From: an uncultured Roseobacter sp.
GTDB lineage: Bacteria > Pseudomonadota > Alphaproteobacteria > Rhodobacterales > Rhodobacteraceae
Assembly (NCBI RefSeq): GCF_947492555.1
Contig: NZ_CANLNE010000001.1
Coordinates: 1,116,001 to 1,180,000, forward strand
Length of the DNA: 64,000 bases
Direction of reading: 5' to 3'
The position numbers were made by a program, and so were the translations under genes. The stretch's first letter is position 1, and the number at the start of each line of letters is the position of its first letter. The notes under the pieces were generated by a model. The model was not told the DNA's origin, searched no databases, and worked only from the letters and a program-made list of their open reading frames with translations. Of the stretch, positions 34,632-45,098 are shown in pieces.

Positions 34632-36443
34632 TCAGACCGACCAGAAATGGACCGTGGCCCAGCCTTCACGTCCGCGAACAGGAACCGGTTTGACGCTGTC
34701 TGCCGGTCGAGGCGGCCCCAAGGCGGAAACATCCAGAAGCGTATCCGTCGCCGCAATGGTGGCCCCTTCGGTTTTTGCTATTTCCAGCAAACGGCTCGCG
34801 AGGTTCACGCTGTCCCCGGCGACCGACACCTGCTGATGCCGGTCCCCGCCCAACCGCGAGAGAATGACGTCGCCATAGTGCAGGCCGATGCGACACCCGA
34901 CGGTGTAGTCTTCCTGACCAAGTGCGCGCACCGCATCGATCAACGCAAAGGAGGTTCGCAGAGCCTGATCCGCACTGTTGCCGTTCGCATCCGTCATGCC
35001 GAAGACCGCCAAGGCGCCATCGCCCATGTAGTTCAGAACGACGCCACCTTCTGTTTCGACGGCTTGTGCGGTGATCTGGTGAAAATGCTTCAAAAGGTCC
35101 TGTGTCCTTGCGGGACCCAACCATTCCGACAGATGTGTAAAGCTGCTGAGATCGATAAAGAAAATCGAAAGTGATTTCGCCGTCGGTTCCTTGAGAAACG
35201 ACGGATCGTCCGCGATCATCTCTGCAAGTGCGGGCGATTGGAATTGCTTCAGCGCGGCAAGAGCTTTTGCACCGTGATTGGCCCTGCGTTTTTCAGTATA
35301 ATAGCGCGCGGTAACCGCGCCCGTGAGCGGTCCGGCGGCACTGACAAGAGGTACGGCAGCGCTCAGCCAAATCCCGGCGGAGAAGGCAAGGAGAACCACA
35401 CCCCCCCACAGAGCCAATATTCCAAGGGCCAGGGGCACGCCAGCGGACAATGGCAACGTCAACACCAGTAAGGTCCCCAGCACCGCCAGTGCGAAACTCG
35501 CAATCATGTCCATCCGGCGCGTTGTCTCGTCACGGCGCAGTGTTTCGCCGCCCAGCATCTGGGACACTGCTGTTGCCATGATCTCCACACCCGGCACGCT
35601 CTCATCAAAGGGGCTGGGAAAGCGGTCCCCGAAGGCGGTCGCGGTGTAGCCCAGAATGACAACCTTGTTCGCCAGCGCATCCTTCAGATCGCCAGAAAGG
35701 ACATCTATTGCCGAATAGGTGGGGATGCTGCTCCGCGGTCCGATCAGCCTCAGCGGCATGTTGAACCCCACATCCAGCGGCAAAACCACGTCACCCAAGG
35801 TCATTTGATCCGCCGAAATCGCAGGTTCGGTATCTGTAAACCGAGCCGCGATGCGGAGCGCGAAAGACGGCTCCACCCCAACATCCGTTGTAAAAATCGC
35901 GGAGACGTAGCGCGGCACGCCGGTCGCATCTGTTGACAGGTTAACAAGGCCAACGTCCGCCACATCTGCAAAAGCCGGTTGCGGACGCAGGACATTGACA
36001 GGACTTGCTACGAGTGTCGCCGCAGCGCCATCAACAAAACTGCCACCTGCAGCAATGACCATCGGGGCCGCGCTCAAAGCCGCAGCAAGCCGGTCGTCCA
36101 CGTCCGCGGCGCCAGCATCCGCCAAAATCACATCCAGGCCGATCACTTTCGGTTCCGCAGCAGCAATCGCGTCAATCGTGTCGGCAAGCAGTAGCCGGGT
36201 GGTCGCTGTTTTTTCCTGTGTTTCAGCCAGCGTTACGTCGTCGATTGCCACGATGACCACATCGGGTGACGGCGACACGGCACCAAAGAGAGAAAACCGA
36301 ATGTCCAGAAGTGCGGCCTCCAGCCGGTCCAGCCCACTGGCACGGGCCGACACGTGAGGGGCCGAGACCATCGCAGCCCACAGAAGCGCTGCGATGATCA
36401 TGAGAACGCCGAAAAGGACCGGCGTCCGACGCGAAGGGGTCAT
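34632..36443 (-). CDS. Adenylate/guanylate cyclase with CHASE2 sensor domain
   Basis: Membrane class III nucleotide cyclase of 603 residues. An N-terminal helix (about 8-28), the CHASE2 extracellular sensor (about 35-305), three helices (about 310-385), and the catalytic domain (about 420-590). The metal aspartates are in FFIDLSSFTHLS and GDGALAVFGMTD, and GLHYGDVILSRLGG and SVNLASRL are conserved. Signal sensed is unknown; product is cAMP or cGMP. It overlaps the FecR-domain gene upstream by four bases (ATGA), a combination often seen for CHASE2 cyclases, so the two likely work together. Confidence 0.9.
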   Translation of the reverse strand: MTPSRRTPVLFGVLMIIAALLWAAMVSAPHVSARASGLDRLEAALLDIRFSLFGAVSPSPDVVIVAIDDVTLAETQEKTATTRLLLADTIDAIAAAEPKVIGLDVILADAGAADVDDRLAAALSAAPMVIAAGGSFVDGAAATLVASPVNVLRPQPAFADVADVGLVNLSTDATGVPRYVSAIFTTDVGVEPSFALRIAARFTDTEPAISADQMTLGDVVLPLDVGFNMPLRLIGPRSSIPTYSAIDVLSGDLKDALANKVVILGYTATAFGDRFPSPFDESVPGVEIMATAVSQMLGGETLRRDETTRRMDMIASFALAVLGTLLVLTLPLSAGVPLALGILALWGGVVLLAFSAGIWLSAAVPLVSAAGPLTGAVTARYYTEKRRANHGAKALAALKQFQSPALAEMIADDPSFLKEPTAKSLSIFFIDLSSFTHLSEWLGPARTQDLLKHFHQITAQAVETEGGVVLNYMGDGALAVFGMTDANGNSADQALRTSFALIDAVRALGQEDYTVGCRIGLHYGDVILSRLGGDRHQQVSVAGDSVNLASRLLEIAKTEGATIAATDTLLDVSALGPPRPADSVKPVPVRGREGWATVHFWSV

Positions 36444-36958
36444 CGTGCGAAACGAGCCAACAGTGCCTTTGCCCGCTCATCACCCCAGCGCCGAACCTCG
36501 AGCGGCAGACCGGGGCCCACATCCACTCCATCGCCCGCTGTCAGCAGCACAGGGTCATCACTTGTGTCATGCTGTGTCACCGAAACCTCGCCATGCACAA
36601 CAAAAACGGATGTTTTCCCCGGCGTGACATCCACAATGTAGACCGTGCCGCGAACCGCCGCGATGGCATGCGGTGTCCGGATCTGCGGACGTGCGGTGCC
36701 TGGTTCGACCTCAATCAACGCCGCACCGACATCAAGATCGATAACCCCAGGGGCGCTACCTGACGACAGGTCTGAAAACCCCATCTGAGCCGCCGCTTCC
36801 AATTCGATAACGATACCGAGGGCACATGTCAGGACCTGACGGTCGGGGTCAGACGCTGTAGTCACGTCGCAGTTTTGTGGAACCTGTGTCTGCGCCCCGG
36901 CGGCCCCTGTAAAACCGGCCAGCAAGATAAGCGCCATGAGAGAACGTAAAATATTCAT
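36440..36958 (-). CDS. FecR domain-containing exported protein
   Basis: Secreted or periplasmic protein of 172 residues. Signal peptide of about 22 residues ends TGAAGAQ. The FecR domain occupies about 50-140, with IRTPHAIAAVRGTVYIVDVTPGKTSVFVVHGEVSV, the usual signature of structural FecR proteins (not the sigma-regulator type, as there is no inner-membrane N-terminus). It is upstream of and overlaps the CHASE2 cyclase, suggesting that it presents a signal to the CHASE2 domain. The ATG at 36958 is chosen to begin the signal peptide. Confidence 0.8.
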   Translation of the reverse strand: MNILRSLMALILLAGFTGAAGAQTQVPQNCDVTTASDPDRQVLTCALGIVIELEAAAQMGFSDLSSGSAPGVIDLDVGAALIEVEPGTARPQIRTPHAIAAVRGTVYIVDVTPGKTSVFVVHGEVSVTQHDTSDDPVLLTAGDGVDVGPGLPLEVRRWGDERAKALLARFAR

Positions 36959-37203
36959 CTTTAAAGCTTTTCCATTGTAATTCTTGTGCAGCTGCCCTGA
37001 TCGATTCGACCAGTATAACAGAGGCAAGGACCACGGTTCGGTGATCACTACGCTGTATAGCAGCAAAACGTGACCGCCTAAAGACGGCATCCGGATTTCC
37101 GCCGAGCGGCAAAACACCTTACCCGTGCGCACGGTGGTTTAAGGCCGCCGCAAGACATTTGACACACCCTCGGCCCGATCAGAATCTTCTCATGGGAATT
37201 CCA

Positions 37204-38280
37204 ATGGCCGATACCTCCAGCTGCCTGTCTTTGCCCTTCATCCAGCCCAGTCAGGCTCAGAAGCATGTCACTCACAATGAAGCCCTGCGCATTCTGGACG
37301 TGCTGACGCAGCTCGGCGTCCTGAGCGATGATCAGCCTGCGCCCCCCGCGACGCCCACCGAAGGTGATCGGCATATCGTGGGGGATGCAGCCACGGCAGC
37401 ATGGTCAGGGCATGACAGTGAGCTTGCCTTGTTCGAGAACGGTTTGTGGCAGTATTTCCAACCCAAGGCCGGCTGGCGTGCCTATGTGACCGGTCGCGAG
37501 ACGATGGTTGTCTATGACGGGACGGATTGGATCGATCTGGACAGCGACGAACTGCAAGAGATCGAGGCGTTCGGCCTCGGCATGGCCGCTCTGCCCACGG
37601 CACCCTTTTCCGCCAAGCTGAACGCGGCGCTGTGGACCGGGCTTTATCAGGCAGACGGTGGCGACGGCAACATGATCTCCACGCTGAACAAGGAGGCATC
37701 GGGCGGCGACACCGGTTTCGTCTTCCAGCAGGATTTCGGCACGCGTGGTCTTTTCGGGCTCTTTGGCAGCGACAATCTGCGCCTGGCCACCTCCGCCAAT
37801 GGGGTCGATTTCCGCGATGGTCTGATCGTGGATGCCGGCACCGGCGTGGTGGAACAGCCCAATCTGCCCCGCTTCAAGGCAACGACAAATTTCGACAATT
37901 ATACCGCTGCAGATGTCTGGACGACGATTGCGATCAACAACGCGGAGTTCAACGACCAGGCCGCGCTGAATGCCGGAACCAATCAGTTCGTGGCCCCGGT
38001 CGCAGGCAGCTACTTCTTTGGTGCTTCCCTGACGTTCAAGCAGAATGCGTCGGCCCAGGCGCGGATGCGCGCGCGATTGCTGTTGAATGGGACAGATGTC
38101 ATCACCGGGTCTTTGGGCGAGGTCACAGGACCGCATGTGTCGGAACAGACAACCCTGACGGTGCAGAGTATGGCGCTGCTCGCCGCAGGCGACACGGTCG
38201 AGGTGCAAGGTCAACTGCGCGGGTTCGATGGCTATTTCAAAGCCGATGAAACCGCCTTTTGGGGCTTCAAGGTCGGCTGA
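37204..38280 (+). CDS. DUF2793 protein with C1q-like C-terminal domain
   Basis: Protein of 358 residues. Residues about 1-110 form a DUF2793 domain (FIQPSQAQKHVTHNEALRIL, then PTEGDRHIVG and FQPKAGWRAYV), a family found in alphaproteobacterial phages and gene transfer agents. Residues about 225-358 look like a C1q/TNF-like jelly roll (NNAEFNDQ, APVAGSYFFGASL, ending FDGYFKADETAFWGFKVG). It may be a surface or particle adhesin/fibre. No other phage gene is near it. The ATG at 37204 fits homology; the ribosome site is weak. Confidence 0.75.
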   Translation: MADTSSCLSLPFIQPSQAQKHVTHNEALRILDVLTQLGVLSDDQPAPPATPTEGDRHIVGDAATAAWSGHDSELALFENGLWQYFQPKAGWRAYVTGRETMVVYDGTDWIDLDSDELQEIEAFGLGMAALPTAPFSAKLNAALWTGLYQADGGDGNMISTLNKEASGGDTGFVFQQDFGTRGLFGLFGSDNLRLATSANGVDFRDGLIVDAGTGVVEQPNLPRFKATTNFDNYTAADVWTTIAINNAEFNDQAALNAGTNQFVAPVAGSYFFGASLTFKQNASAQARMRARLLLNGTDVITGSLGEVTGPHVSEQTTLTVQSMALLAAGDTVEVQGQLRGFDGYFKADETAFWGFKVG

Positions 38281-38443
38281 ACCCGTCCGGGCGCGCAGGT
38301 CACCGCGTCAGCGCCGCGCTTTCTTCAATGAATCGCGACGCGGCGCGGGTTGACCTTGCCGCGCGGAACAGACCAGATCAGGGCAAAGCCGCAGTCTTTC
38401 CCAAACGGCTGCGGCATCGTCCCTTTTGCCTCAGAGGTCTGCC

Positions 38444-40039
38444 ATGAAACTCCGCGCGACGCACCCCTACCCTTCCCGCCGTTCGGCCGTCGCCGCGGAT
38501 AACATCGTGGCCACGTCGCACCCGCTGGCGGCTCAGGCAGGCCTTGGCATGCTGGCGCGGGGCGGCAATGCGGTTGATGCGGCTCTGGCAGCGGCCATTG
38601 CGCTGACCGTCGTGGAGCCCACCGGAAACGGGATCGGGTCGGATGCCTTTGCAATTCTCTGGGACGGGGCGCAGTTGCACGGTCTGAACGCGTCGGGTCG
38701 CTCACCCGCAGGCTGGACAGCGGAACGTTTCGCAGGGCGCCCGGAAATGCCATTTCGCGGCTGGGAGAGCGTCACCGTGCCCGGTGCCGTCTCTGCCTGG
38801 GTCGAGCTGTCGGAACGATTTGGCAAACTGCCTTTTGAAAAGCTCTTTGAACCTGCCGTCCGCTACGCTGAAGATGGATTTCCGGTCTCCCCGGTCATCG
38901 CTGCCCTCTGGCGACGGGCAGCAGATGAACTGAGGGATCAGCCCGGCTTTGCCGAGACCTTCATGCCCGGCGGGCGGCCCCCACGGGCCGGAGAGTATTT
39001 CGCCAGCCCCGGTCATGCGCGCACCCTCAAGCTGATCGCAGAGACCAAAGGTAGAGCGTTCTACGAAGGCGAGATCGCCGCGGAAATCGCGGATTTCGCC
39101 CGCCAGCATGATGCTGTTCTGACCCGCGAGGACATGGCCAATCACACGGTGGACTGGTGCGGCACGATTTCGACGTCATTCGACGACAATACCTTGCATG
39201 AAATCCCACCCAACGGGCAGGGCATTGCCGCCCTGATGGGGTTGGGTATTCTGCGCAACACGGACATCCGCGAGATGCAGGCCGATGACCCGCGGGCCCT
39301 GCATCTGCAGATCGAAGCGATGAAGCTCTCCCTGCGCGATGCGGAAAGCTACGTCGCGGACCTCGATCACATGCAATCCATCAGCGTCGATGATTTGCTG
39401 GATAACGGCTATCTCGCCGCCCGCGCGCGCGAGATCGATCTGACCCGCGCGACCGACTTCGGGGCGGGCGCGCCCAAGCAGGGTGGCACCGTCTATCTGA
39501 CGGCTGCAGATGCCTCGGGCATGATGGTTTCCTTCATCCAGTCGAATTACGCGGGCTTCGGATCAGGGGTCGTCGTGCCCGGCACCGGCATTGCGCTGCA
39601 AAACCGCGGGGCGGGGTTCAGCCTCGATCCTACGCATCAGAACCATGTCGGCCCGAATAAACGGCCTTTCCACACGATCATTCCGGGGTTTCTGATGGGT
39701 CCGGAGGGTCCAAAGATGAGTTTCGGCGTCATGGGTGGGCCGATGCAGGCGCAGGGGCATGTGCAAATGGTACTGCGCACCCAGCTTTTCGGACAGGACC
39801 CGCAGATGGCGGTGGATGCCCCGCGCTGGCGGGTCACCGACGGGCTCGGGGTTGCCTGCGAGACCACTGTGCCCGAGGCGACCGTGGAGGCGTTGCGCGC
39901 GATGGGCCATCAGATCACGCTCGAAGCACCGGACAACGCGTTTGGCTTCGGCGGTGCGCAACTGATCCACCGGCTGCCCGGACGCGGCTATGTCGCAGGG
40001 TCAGACCCCCGCAAGGACGGGGCCGCTGTCGGGTTCTGA
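38444..40039 (+). CDS. Gamma-glutamyltransferase family protein
   Basis: Ntn-hydrolase proenzyme of 531 residues. Features: SHPLAAQAGLGMLARGGNAVDAALAAA, then the autoprocessing/catalytic threonine in KQGGTVYLTAADASG, with downstream GSGVVVPGTGIALQNRGAGFSLDP and the GGPMQAQGHVQ glycine loop. No signal peptide is apparent. It could hydrolyse gamma-glutamyl compounds or act as a cephalosporin-acylase-like amidase. The ATG at 38444 has AGAGG upstream. It converges on the Rieske gene with eight bases between the stops. Confidence 0.85.
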   Translation: MKLRATHPYPSRRSAVAADNIVATSHPLAAQAGLGMLARGGNAVDAALAAAIALTVVEPTGNGIGSDAFAILWDGAQLHGLNASGRSPAGWTAERFAGRPEMPFRGWESVTVPGAVSAWVELSERFGKLPFEKLFEPAVRYAEDGFPVSPVIAALWRRAADELRDQPGFAETFMPGGRPPRAGEYFASPGHARTLKLIAETKGRAFYEGEIAAEIADFARQHDAVLTREDMANHTVDWCGTISTSFDDNTLHEIPPNGQGIAALMGLGILRNTDIREMQADDPRALHLQIEAMKLSLRDAESYVADLDHMQSISVDDLLDNGYLAARAREIDLTRATDFGAGAPKQGGTVYLTAADASGMMVSFIQSNYAGFGSGVVVPGTGIALQNRGAGFSLDPTHQNHVGPNKRPFHTIIPGFLMGPEGPKMSFGVMGGPMQAQGHVQMVLRTQLFGQDPQMAVDAPRWRVTDGLGVACETTVPEATVEALRAMGHQITLEAPDNAFGFGGAQLIHRLPGRGYVAGSDPRKDGAAVGF

Positions 40040-40041
40040 CC

Positions 40042-40057
40042 GGCGGATCATTCCGCC
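40042..40057. terminator. Small hairpin at convergent stops
   Basis: Inverted repeat GGCGGA-TCAT-TCCGCC overlapping the end of the Rieske gene and just beyond the gamma-glutamyltransferase stop. Six base pairs, no T run; could help termination in both directions. Confidence 0.35.
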
Positions 40058-41088
40058 ATCTGGGCGTCCACCGCGCGTTCCTCGTTGATCATCGACCGAA
40101 GCCGGCGCCGGAATCGCAGCTGCCCGCCATCTATGGGCAGATCGATATGCGGCGTGCGTTTGTTTGCCATGCCCTTTTGCACCGCGTTCAGAATGGCGCG
40201 GTCCTCTTCAAAGGCGTGCTGAACGTCCTCGCTCATCATCTGGGACAGTGCCGCGTCGTCAGGCCGGATGTTGCGCAACTGGAACCAGTAGTAGCGGGTC
40301 GTGCTTTGTGTCGTCGGTGTCATGAAATTGTAGCTGTCCATGATGAAGACATCGTCATGCAGCGCGCCCTCCGGCCCGCCGGTGCCCGCAGGGGTAAAGA
40401 TCGCCTTGATCAGCGCGTGCGACGGATAGCGGACCTCATAGTGCTGCAATCGGTCGCAATTGCCCTCAAAGCCGATGACTTTCTTGTAAAACGGCGCAGG
40501 CTCCACATCCATCATCCAGCGGTGCACGATCACGCCGTCATCGGTTTTGGTGACCCGCAGCGGTGCATCCCGGGTCGCACTCTGGCCAAAGCTGCTGGCG
40601 TGTACCCAGGCTACATGCGTCGGATCCAGCAGGTTGTCGCACATCAGCAGATAGTTGCAATCAAGCTCCATGGCGTCGCCACGGTTGATACCCCACGCGG
40701 GATCATCATAGTGCTCAATCTCGAAAATCTCGGACGGATCGGCCAGAGCGGGGTTGCCCATCCAGATCCAGACCAGACCGTATTTCTCCTGCAGGGGATA
40801 GGCATGCACCCGGGCCTCCGACGGAATGCGCCCGGTACCCGGCGCCCAGACGCAATGGCCCGCGCAATCGAACGTCAGCCCGTGATACCCGCATTCCACG
40901 GTGTCGCCCTTGATCCGTCCCTTGGAGAGCGGCAGTTTGCGGTGCGGGCAGGCGTCTTCGAGGCCTACCAATTCGCCGCGTTCGGACCGGAAGATGCAGA
41001 TGTTTTCCCCCAGAACGGTGATCTGCTGCAAGGCACGCGTTACCTCGTGATCCCAGGCGGCCACATACCACGCATTCTTCAGAAACAT
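40048..41088 (-). CDS. Rieske non-heme iron oxygenase (VanA-like)
   Basis: Alpha subunit of 346 residues. The Rieske cluster ligands CPHRKLPLSKG and CGYHG (Cys-X-His, 16 residues, Cys-X2-His) are intact at about residues 47-68. The C-terminal catalytic domain has the mononuclear iron His/His/Asp region around NLLDPTHVAWVHASSFG. Overall it resembles vanillate-demethylase-type oxygenases. No reductase partner is near. It begins only four bases after the end of hutU, so it is the last gene of the hut run. It may demethylate or hydroxylate a histidine-related compound; this is inference. Confidence 0.8.
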   Translation of the reverse strand: MFLKNAWYVAAWDHEVTRALQQITVLGENICIFRSERGELVGLEDACPHRKLPLSKGRIKGDTVECGYHGLTFDCAGHCVWAPGTGRIPSEARVHAYPLQEKYGLVWIWMGNPALADPSEIFEIEHYDDPAWGINRGDAMELDCNYLLMCDNLLDPTHVAWVHASSFGQSATRDAPLRVTKTDDGVIVHRWMMDVEPAPFYKKVIGFEGNCDRLQHYEVRYPSHALIKAIFTPAGTGGPEGALHDDVFIMDSYNFMTPTTQSTTRYYWFQLRNIRPDDAALSQMMSEDVQHAFEEDRAILNAVQKGMANKRTPHIDLPIDGGQLRFRRRLRSMINEERAVDAQMAE

Positions 41089-41092
41089 CTGC

Positions 41093-42763
41093 TTACTCCC
41101 GGAATATCCCCGGCAAATTCAACCCCTGTTCGCGGGCGCAGTCCAGTGCAATTTCATATCCTGCATCCGCGTGGCGCATCACTCCGGTGGCTGGATCGTT
41201 CCAGAGGACACTGGCCAGCCGCCGGTCGGCGTCTTCGGTGCCGTCACAACAGATCACCATGCCGGAATGCTGCGAAAACCCCATGCCGACCCCGCCGCCG
41301 TGGTGCAGCGACACCCAGGTTGCGCCACTTGCCACGTTCAGCATCGCATTGAGCAGCGGCCAGTCCGAAACCGCGTCAGAGCCGTCTTTCATCGCTTCGG
41401 TTTCGCGGTTGGGCGAGGCGACGGAGCCGCTGTCGAGATGGTCGCGCCCGATCACTACCGGGGCCGACAATTCGCCGCTGCGCACCATCTCGTTGAACGC
41501 AAGCCCCAGCTTGTGGCGCTGGCCCAGACCCACCCAGCAGATGCGCGCAGGCAGCCCCTGAAACGCGATCCGATCCCGCGCCATGTCGAGCCAGTTGTGC
41601 AGATGCGGATCGTCGATCAGCTCCTTCACCTTGGCGTCGGTCTTGTAGATATCCTCCGGATCTCCCGAGAGCGCACACCAGCGAAACGGCCCCACGCCCC
41701 GGCAAAAGAGCGGACGGATATAGGCGGGCACGAAACCGGGAAAGGCAAAGGCATTCTCCAACCCCTCCTCCAGCGCCACCTGCCGGATGTTGTTGCCGTA
41801 ATCCAGCGTCGGCACGCCCGCGTTCCAAAAATCAACCATGGCCGCCACATGTATTTTCATGGAAGCGCGGGCGGCTTTCTCGACCGCTTTGGGATCGCTC
41901 TCCTGCTTGGCGCGCCATTCGGCCACGCTCCACCCCTGCGGCAGATAGCCATGGACCGGATCATGGGCGCTGGTCTGATCGGTGACGATATCGGGGTGTA
42001 CGCCGCGCTTTGCCAGTTCCGGAAAGACATCCGCCGCGTTGCCGATCAGCGCCACGGATTTCGCCACGCCTGCCTTGGTCCAGCGGTCGATCATCGCAAG
42101 AGCCTCATCCAGCGAGTGGGTCTTTTCATCCACGTACCGCGTGCGCAGCCGGAAATCTGCGCGGGTCTCGTCACATTCCACGGCCAGACAGCAAGCGCCC
42201 GCCATGACCGCCGCCAGCGGCTGCGCCCCGCCCATGCCACCGAGGCCTCCTGTCAGAATCCACCGCCCGGTCAGGTTCCCGTCGTAGTGTTGGCGACCGG
42301 CCTCCATGAAGGTCTCATAGGTGCCCTGCACAATGCCCTGCGTCCCGATGTAGATCCACGACCCTGCGGTCATCTGCCCATACATCGCCAGCCCGCGCTT
42401 ATCGAGATCATTGAAATGGTCCCAGGTGGCCCAGTTCGGCACCAGGTTGGAATTTGCGATCAACACCCGCGGCGCGTCCTTATGGGTGCGGAAAACGCCC
42501 ACCGGCTTGCCCGATTGCACCAGCAGCGTCTGATCCTCGTCGAGGTCTTTAAGGCTGGAAACAATGCTGTCGAAATCCTCCCAGGTGCGCGCGGCGCGTC
42601 CGATACCTCCATAAACCACCAGTTCATGCGGGTTCTCGGCCACATCCGGATGCAGGTTGTTCATCAGCATCCGCATCGGCGCCTCGGTGAGCCAGCTTTT
42701 GGCGGTGATCTCCGGCCCGGTGGGGGGAAAGACGTCGCGGATGTTGTGACGCGAGGAATTCAT
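41093..42763 (-). CDS. hutU: Urocanate hydratase HutU
   Basis: NAD-dependent enzyme converting urocanate to imidazolonepropionate, 556 residues. Signatures include [35 protein letters not shown] (nucleotide-binding Gly region) and [20 protein letters not shown] with the active-site Cys region. Length is normal. Overlaps hutG upstream by four bases (hutG stop and hutU start), part of hutIHGU. Cytoplasmic. Confidence 0.96.
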   Translation of the reverse strand: MNSSRHNIRDVFPPTGPEITAKSWLTEAPMRMLMNNLHPDVAENPHELVVYGGIGRAARTWEDFDSIVSSLKDLDEDQTLLVQSGKPVGVFRTHKDAPRVLIANSNLVPNWATWDHFNDLDKRGLAMYGQMTAGSWIYIGTQGIVQGTYETFMEAGRQHYDGNLTGRWILTGGLGGMGGAQPLAAVMAGACCLAVECDETRADFRLRTRYVDEKTHSLDEALAMIDRWTKAGVAKSVALIGNAADVFPELAKRGVHPDIVTDQTSAHDPVHGYLPQGWSVAEWRAKQESDPKAVEKAARASMKIHVAAMVDFWNAGVPTLDYGNNIRQVALEEGLENAFAFPGFVPAYIRPLFCRGVGPFRWCALSGDPEDIYKTDAKVKELIDDPHLHNWLDMARDRIAFQGLPARICWVGLGQRHKLGLAFNEMVRSGELSAPVVIGRDHLDSGSVASPNRETEAMKDGSDAVSDWPLLNAMLNVASGATWVSLHHGGGVGMGFSQHSGMVICCDGTEDADRRLASVLWNDPATGVMRHADAGYEIALDCAREQGLNLPGIFRE

Positions 42764-43560
42764 CGGGAACCTCCAAGGGTTGGGACAAGCGCTGCCAGCG
42801 TGGTCAGGATATGGGTCAGGTGATGCCGCAATCGGGCAGCCTTGGCAGGATCGACCGTCCAGGGTGCGGCTTCGTCGGTCAGATAGGTGGACTGCGCCAG
42901 TTCCATCTGGATCGCATGCACGCCCTCCGCCGGGCGCCCATAGTGGCGGGTCGTCCAGCCGCCCTTGAACCGACCATTAACGACGGTGCTGTAGCCAGGG
43001 GCCGCGGCGCAGATATCCTGCACGGTCTGGGCGATCTGCGGGGCACAGGTCTTGCCGTTGTCGGTCCCGATGTTGAAATCGGGCAGCATGCCGTCAAAGA
43101 GAAAAGGAATGCGCGAGCGGATCGAATGGCAGTCAAACAGGATCACCGCGCCGTGTTTCTGCCGCAGACGTGCAATCTCGGAGGTCAGAGCCGCGTGGTA
43201 GGGGGTGTGAAACGCGGCCCGCCGGTCCGCCACATCTGCGTCCGTTGGCAGCGTCGTCCAGATCCCCTGCCCGTCAAAATCTGTCAGCGGCACCAGCGTT
43301 GTCGTATTCTGTCCGGGATAGAGGCTGTGGCCTTCCGGGTCGCGGTTCGCATCGATTACGTAGCGGTGAAACTCCGCCCGCACAACGGTCGCCTGCGGCA
43401 GCAGCCCGCTATAGAGCGCATCAACATGCCAGTCGGTATCGGCCAGCGCCTTTCCGGTTTCATTCAAGGCCTGCGCAATCTCCGGCGGCACCTCAGTACC
43501 GGCGTGCGGGAGACCCAGTACGATCGGGGCATCGCCACGGGTGACCGTCACAGGGGTCAT
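42760..43560 (-). CDS. hutG: N-formylglutamate deformylase HutG
   Basis: Zinc amidohydrolase of 266 residues, hydrolysing N-formyl-L-glutamate to formate and glutamate, the final step of the HutF/HutG branch. [12 protein letters not shown] near residue 18 carries the first His, [16 protein letters not shown] near 140 the next, and [11 protein letters not shown] is conserved. ATG at 43560 overlaps the hutH stop (ATGA). A second, distant relative is at 63207-63971. Confidence 0.93.
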   Translation of the reverse strand: MTPVTVTRGDAPIVLGLPHAGTEVPPEIAQALNETGKALADTDWHVDALYSGLLPQATVVRAEFHRYVIDANRDPEGHSLYPGQNTTTLVPLTDFDGQGIWTTLPTDADVADRRAAFHTPYHAALTSEIARLRQKHGAVILFDCHSIRSRIPFLFDGMLPDFNIGTDNGKTCAPQIAQTVQDICAAAPGYSTVVNGRFKGGWTTRHYGRPAEGVHAIQMELAQSTYLTDEAAPWTVDPAKAARLRHHLTHILTTLAALVPTLGGSR

Positions 43561-45098
43561 TCCGCGTGCCCTTTCACGAAACTGGGCAAATCCACCGCAT
43601 CGCTGAGCGCCCCCCCTGCGACCATCGCCGCCGCCGCCTCGATCAAGGGAGCCATGTAACAATCGTCGCTGATCTCCGGAACCTCCCGGCGCAGCACATT
43701 GATCCCACGCCGCAAGGGTTCGCTGGTCTGGAGCGGCGCACGAAAGGCGATGCCCTGTGCCGCACAGATTGCCTCCACCCCGATAATGACATTCAGGTTG
43801 GCATTCATCCGCACCAAGCGTCGCGCTGCATGCGCGGCCATGCTGACGTGGTCTTCCTGATTGGCAGAGGTGGGCGTGCTGTCGGTGGTGCAGGGGTTGG
43901 CGAGATGTTTGTTCTCGCTCATCAGCGCGGCGGTTGTGACCTCTGCGATCATCAACCCGGAGTTCAGCCCCGGATCAGGCGTCAGAAACGGCGGCAGATC
44001 AAAGGAGAGCGTCGGGTCGACCATCAAGGCCACGCGCCGCTGCGCAATCGCGCCGATCTCCGATATGGCCACCGCGATCTGATCTGCGGCAAAACCCACC
44101 GGTTCGGCGTGAAAATTCCCACCGGAGACAATCAACCCCTGTTCCACCAACACCAGCGGATTGTCGGTCACAGCATTGGCCTCCACCTCCAGCGTGCGAC
44201 CGGCGGTATGCAGAAGGTCTATCGCCGCCCCGGTGACCTGCGGCTGACAGCGGATGCAATAGGGGTCCTGCACCCGAGTGTCGCCTTCGCGATGGCTTTC
44301 ACGGATCTCCGATCCGGTCATGAGCGCGCGTTGAGCCCGCGCGACAGCAATCTGACCGGCATGCCCCCGCAACGTGTGGATGGCGTCCTGTAGCGGCGCC
44401 GTTGATCCCATGATGGCATCGGTGGAGAGCGCCGCTGTGACCACGCAGGTGGCCGCATTCTGCCACGCGCCCCAGAGGCCCACCAGTGCGCAGGCGGTCG
44501 AAAACTGCGTGCCATTGATCAGCGCCAGACCTTCCTTTGCGCCAAGGATGATCGGGGCCAGACCTGCCTTGGCCAGAGCCTGCCGGGAAGACATCCGCTC
44601 CCCGGCAAAATACGCTTCCCCCTCTCCAATCATACTGGCAGCCATATGTGCCAGCGGCGCCAGATCCCCGGACGCACCAACGGAGCCCTGCGACGGGATC
44701 ACGGGGATGACGTCACACTTCAGCATCCGTTCAATGAGGGTCGCTGTTTCAAGCGCGATACCCGACGCCCCGCGCCCCAGAGACAGCAGCTTGAGCACCA
44801 TCATCAGCCGCGTTGTCGCCAGATCCAGCGGGTCACCAACGCCGCAGCAATGGGACAGGATAAGGTTGCGTTGCAGCTTGGCCGTATCCTCTGCGGCGAT
44901 CTTGACGCTGGCCAGTTTGCCAAAGCCGGTGTTCACCCCGTAGATCGCGACATCATCCGCTGCGGCCTTGGCCACAAGTGCCGCCGCCGCCTCGATCTGC
45001 GGATGGGCGGAAGGGTCGAGCACAGCGGGAACGCCGCTTGCCCAGATATGGTGAAGCTCGTCCAGGGTTGCAGCGCCGGGCGTCAAAACCACCGTCAT
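43557..45098 (-). CDS. hutH: Histidine ammonia-lyase HutH
   Basis: Enzyme of 513 residues converting histidine to urocanate and ammonia. The MIO prosthetic group forms from Ala-Ser-Gly in [16 protein letters not shown] (near residue 142). Other marks are [13 protein letters not shown] and [14 protein letters not shown]. The ATG at 45098 overlaps the hutI stop (ATGA). A longer upstream frame to 45356 is not used because it lacks homology. Confidence 0.96.
   Translation of the reverse strand: MTVVLTPGAATLDELHHIWASGVPAVLDPSAHPQIEAAAALVAKAAADDVAIYGVNTGFGKLASVKIAAEDTAKLQRNLILSHCCGVGDPLDLATTRLMMVLKLLSLGRGASGIALETATLIERMLKCDVIPVIPSQGSVGASGDLAPLAHMAASMIGEGEAYFAGERMSSRQALAKAGLAPIILGAKEGLALINGTQFSTACALVGLWGAWQNAATCVVTAALSTDAIMGSTAPLQDAIHTLRGHAGQIAVARAQRALMTGSEIRESHREGDTRVQDPYCIRCQPQVTGAAIDLLHTAGRTLEVEANAVTDNPLVLVEQGLIVSGGNFHAEPVGFAADQIAVAISEIGAIAQRRVALMVDPTLSFDLPPFLTPDPGLNSGLMIAEVTTAALMSENKHLANPCTTDSTPTSANQEDHVSMAAHAARRLVRMNANLNVIIGVEAICAAQGIAFRAPLQTSEPLRRGINVLRREVPEISDDCYMAPLIEAAAAMVAGGALSDAVDLPSFVKGHAE

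Noticed and set aside
41171-42823. 550-codon plus-strand frame over hutU
   Set aside because: Antisense shadow of hutU; no recognisable motif.
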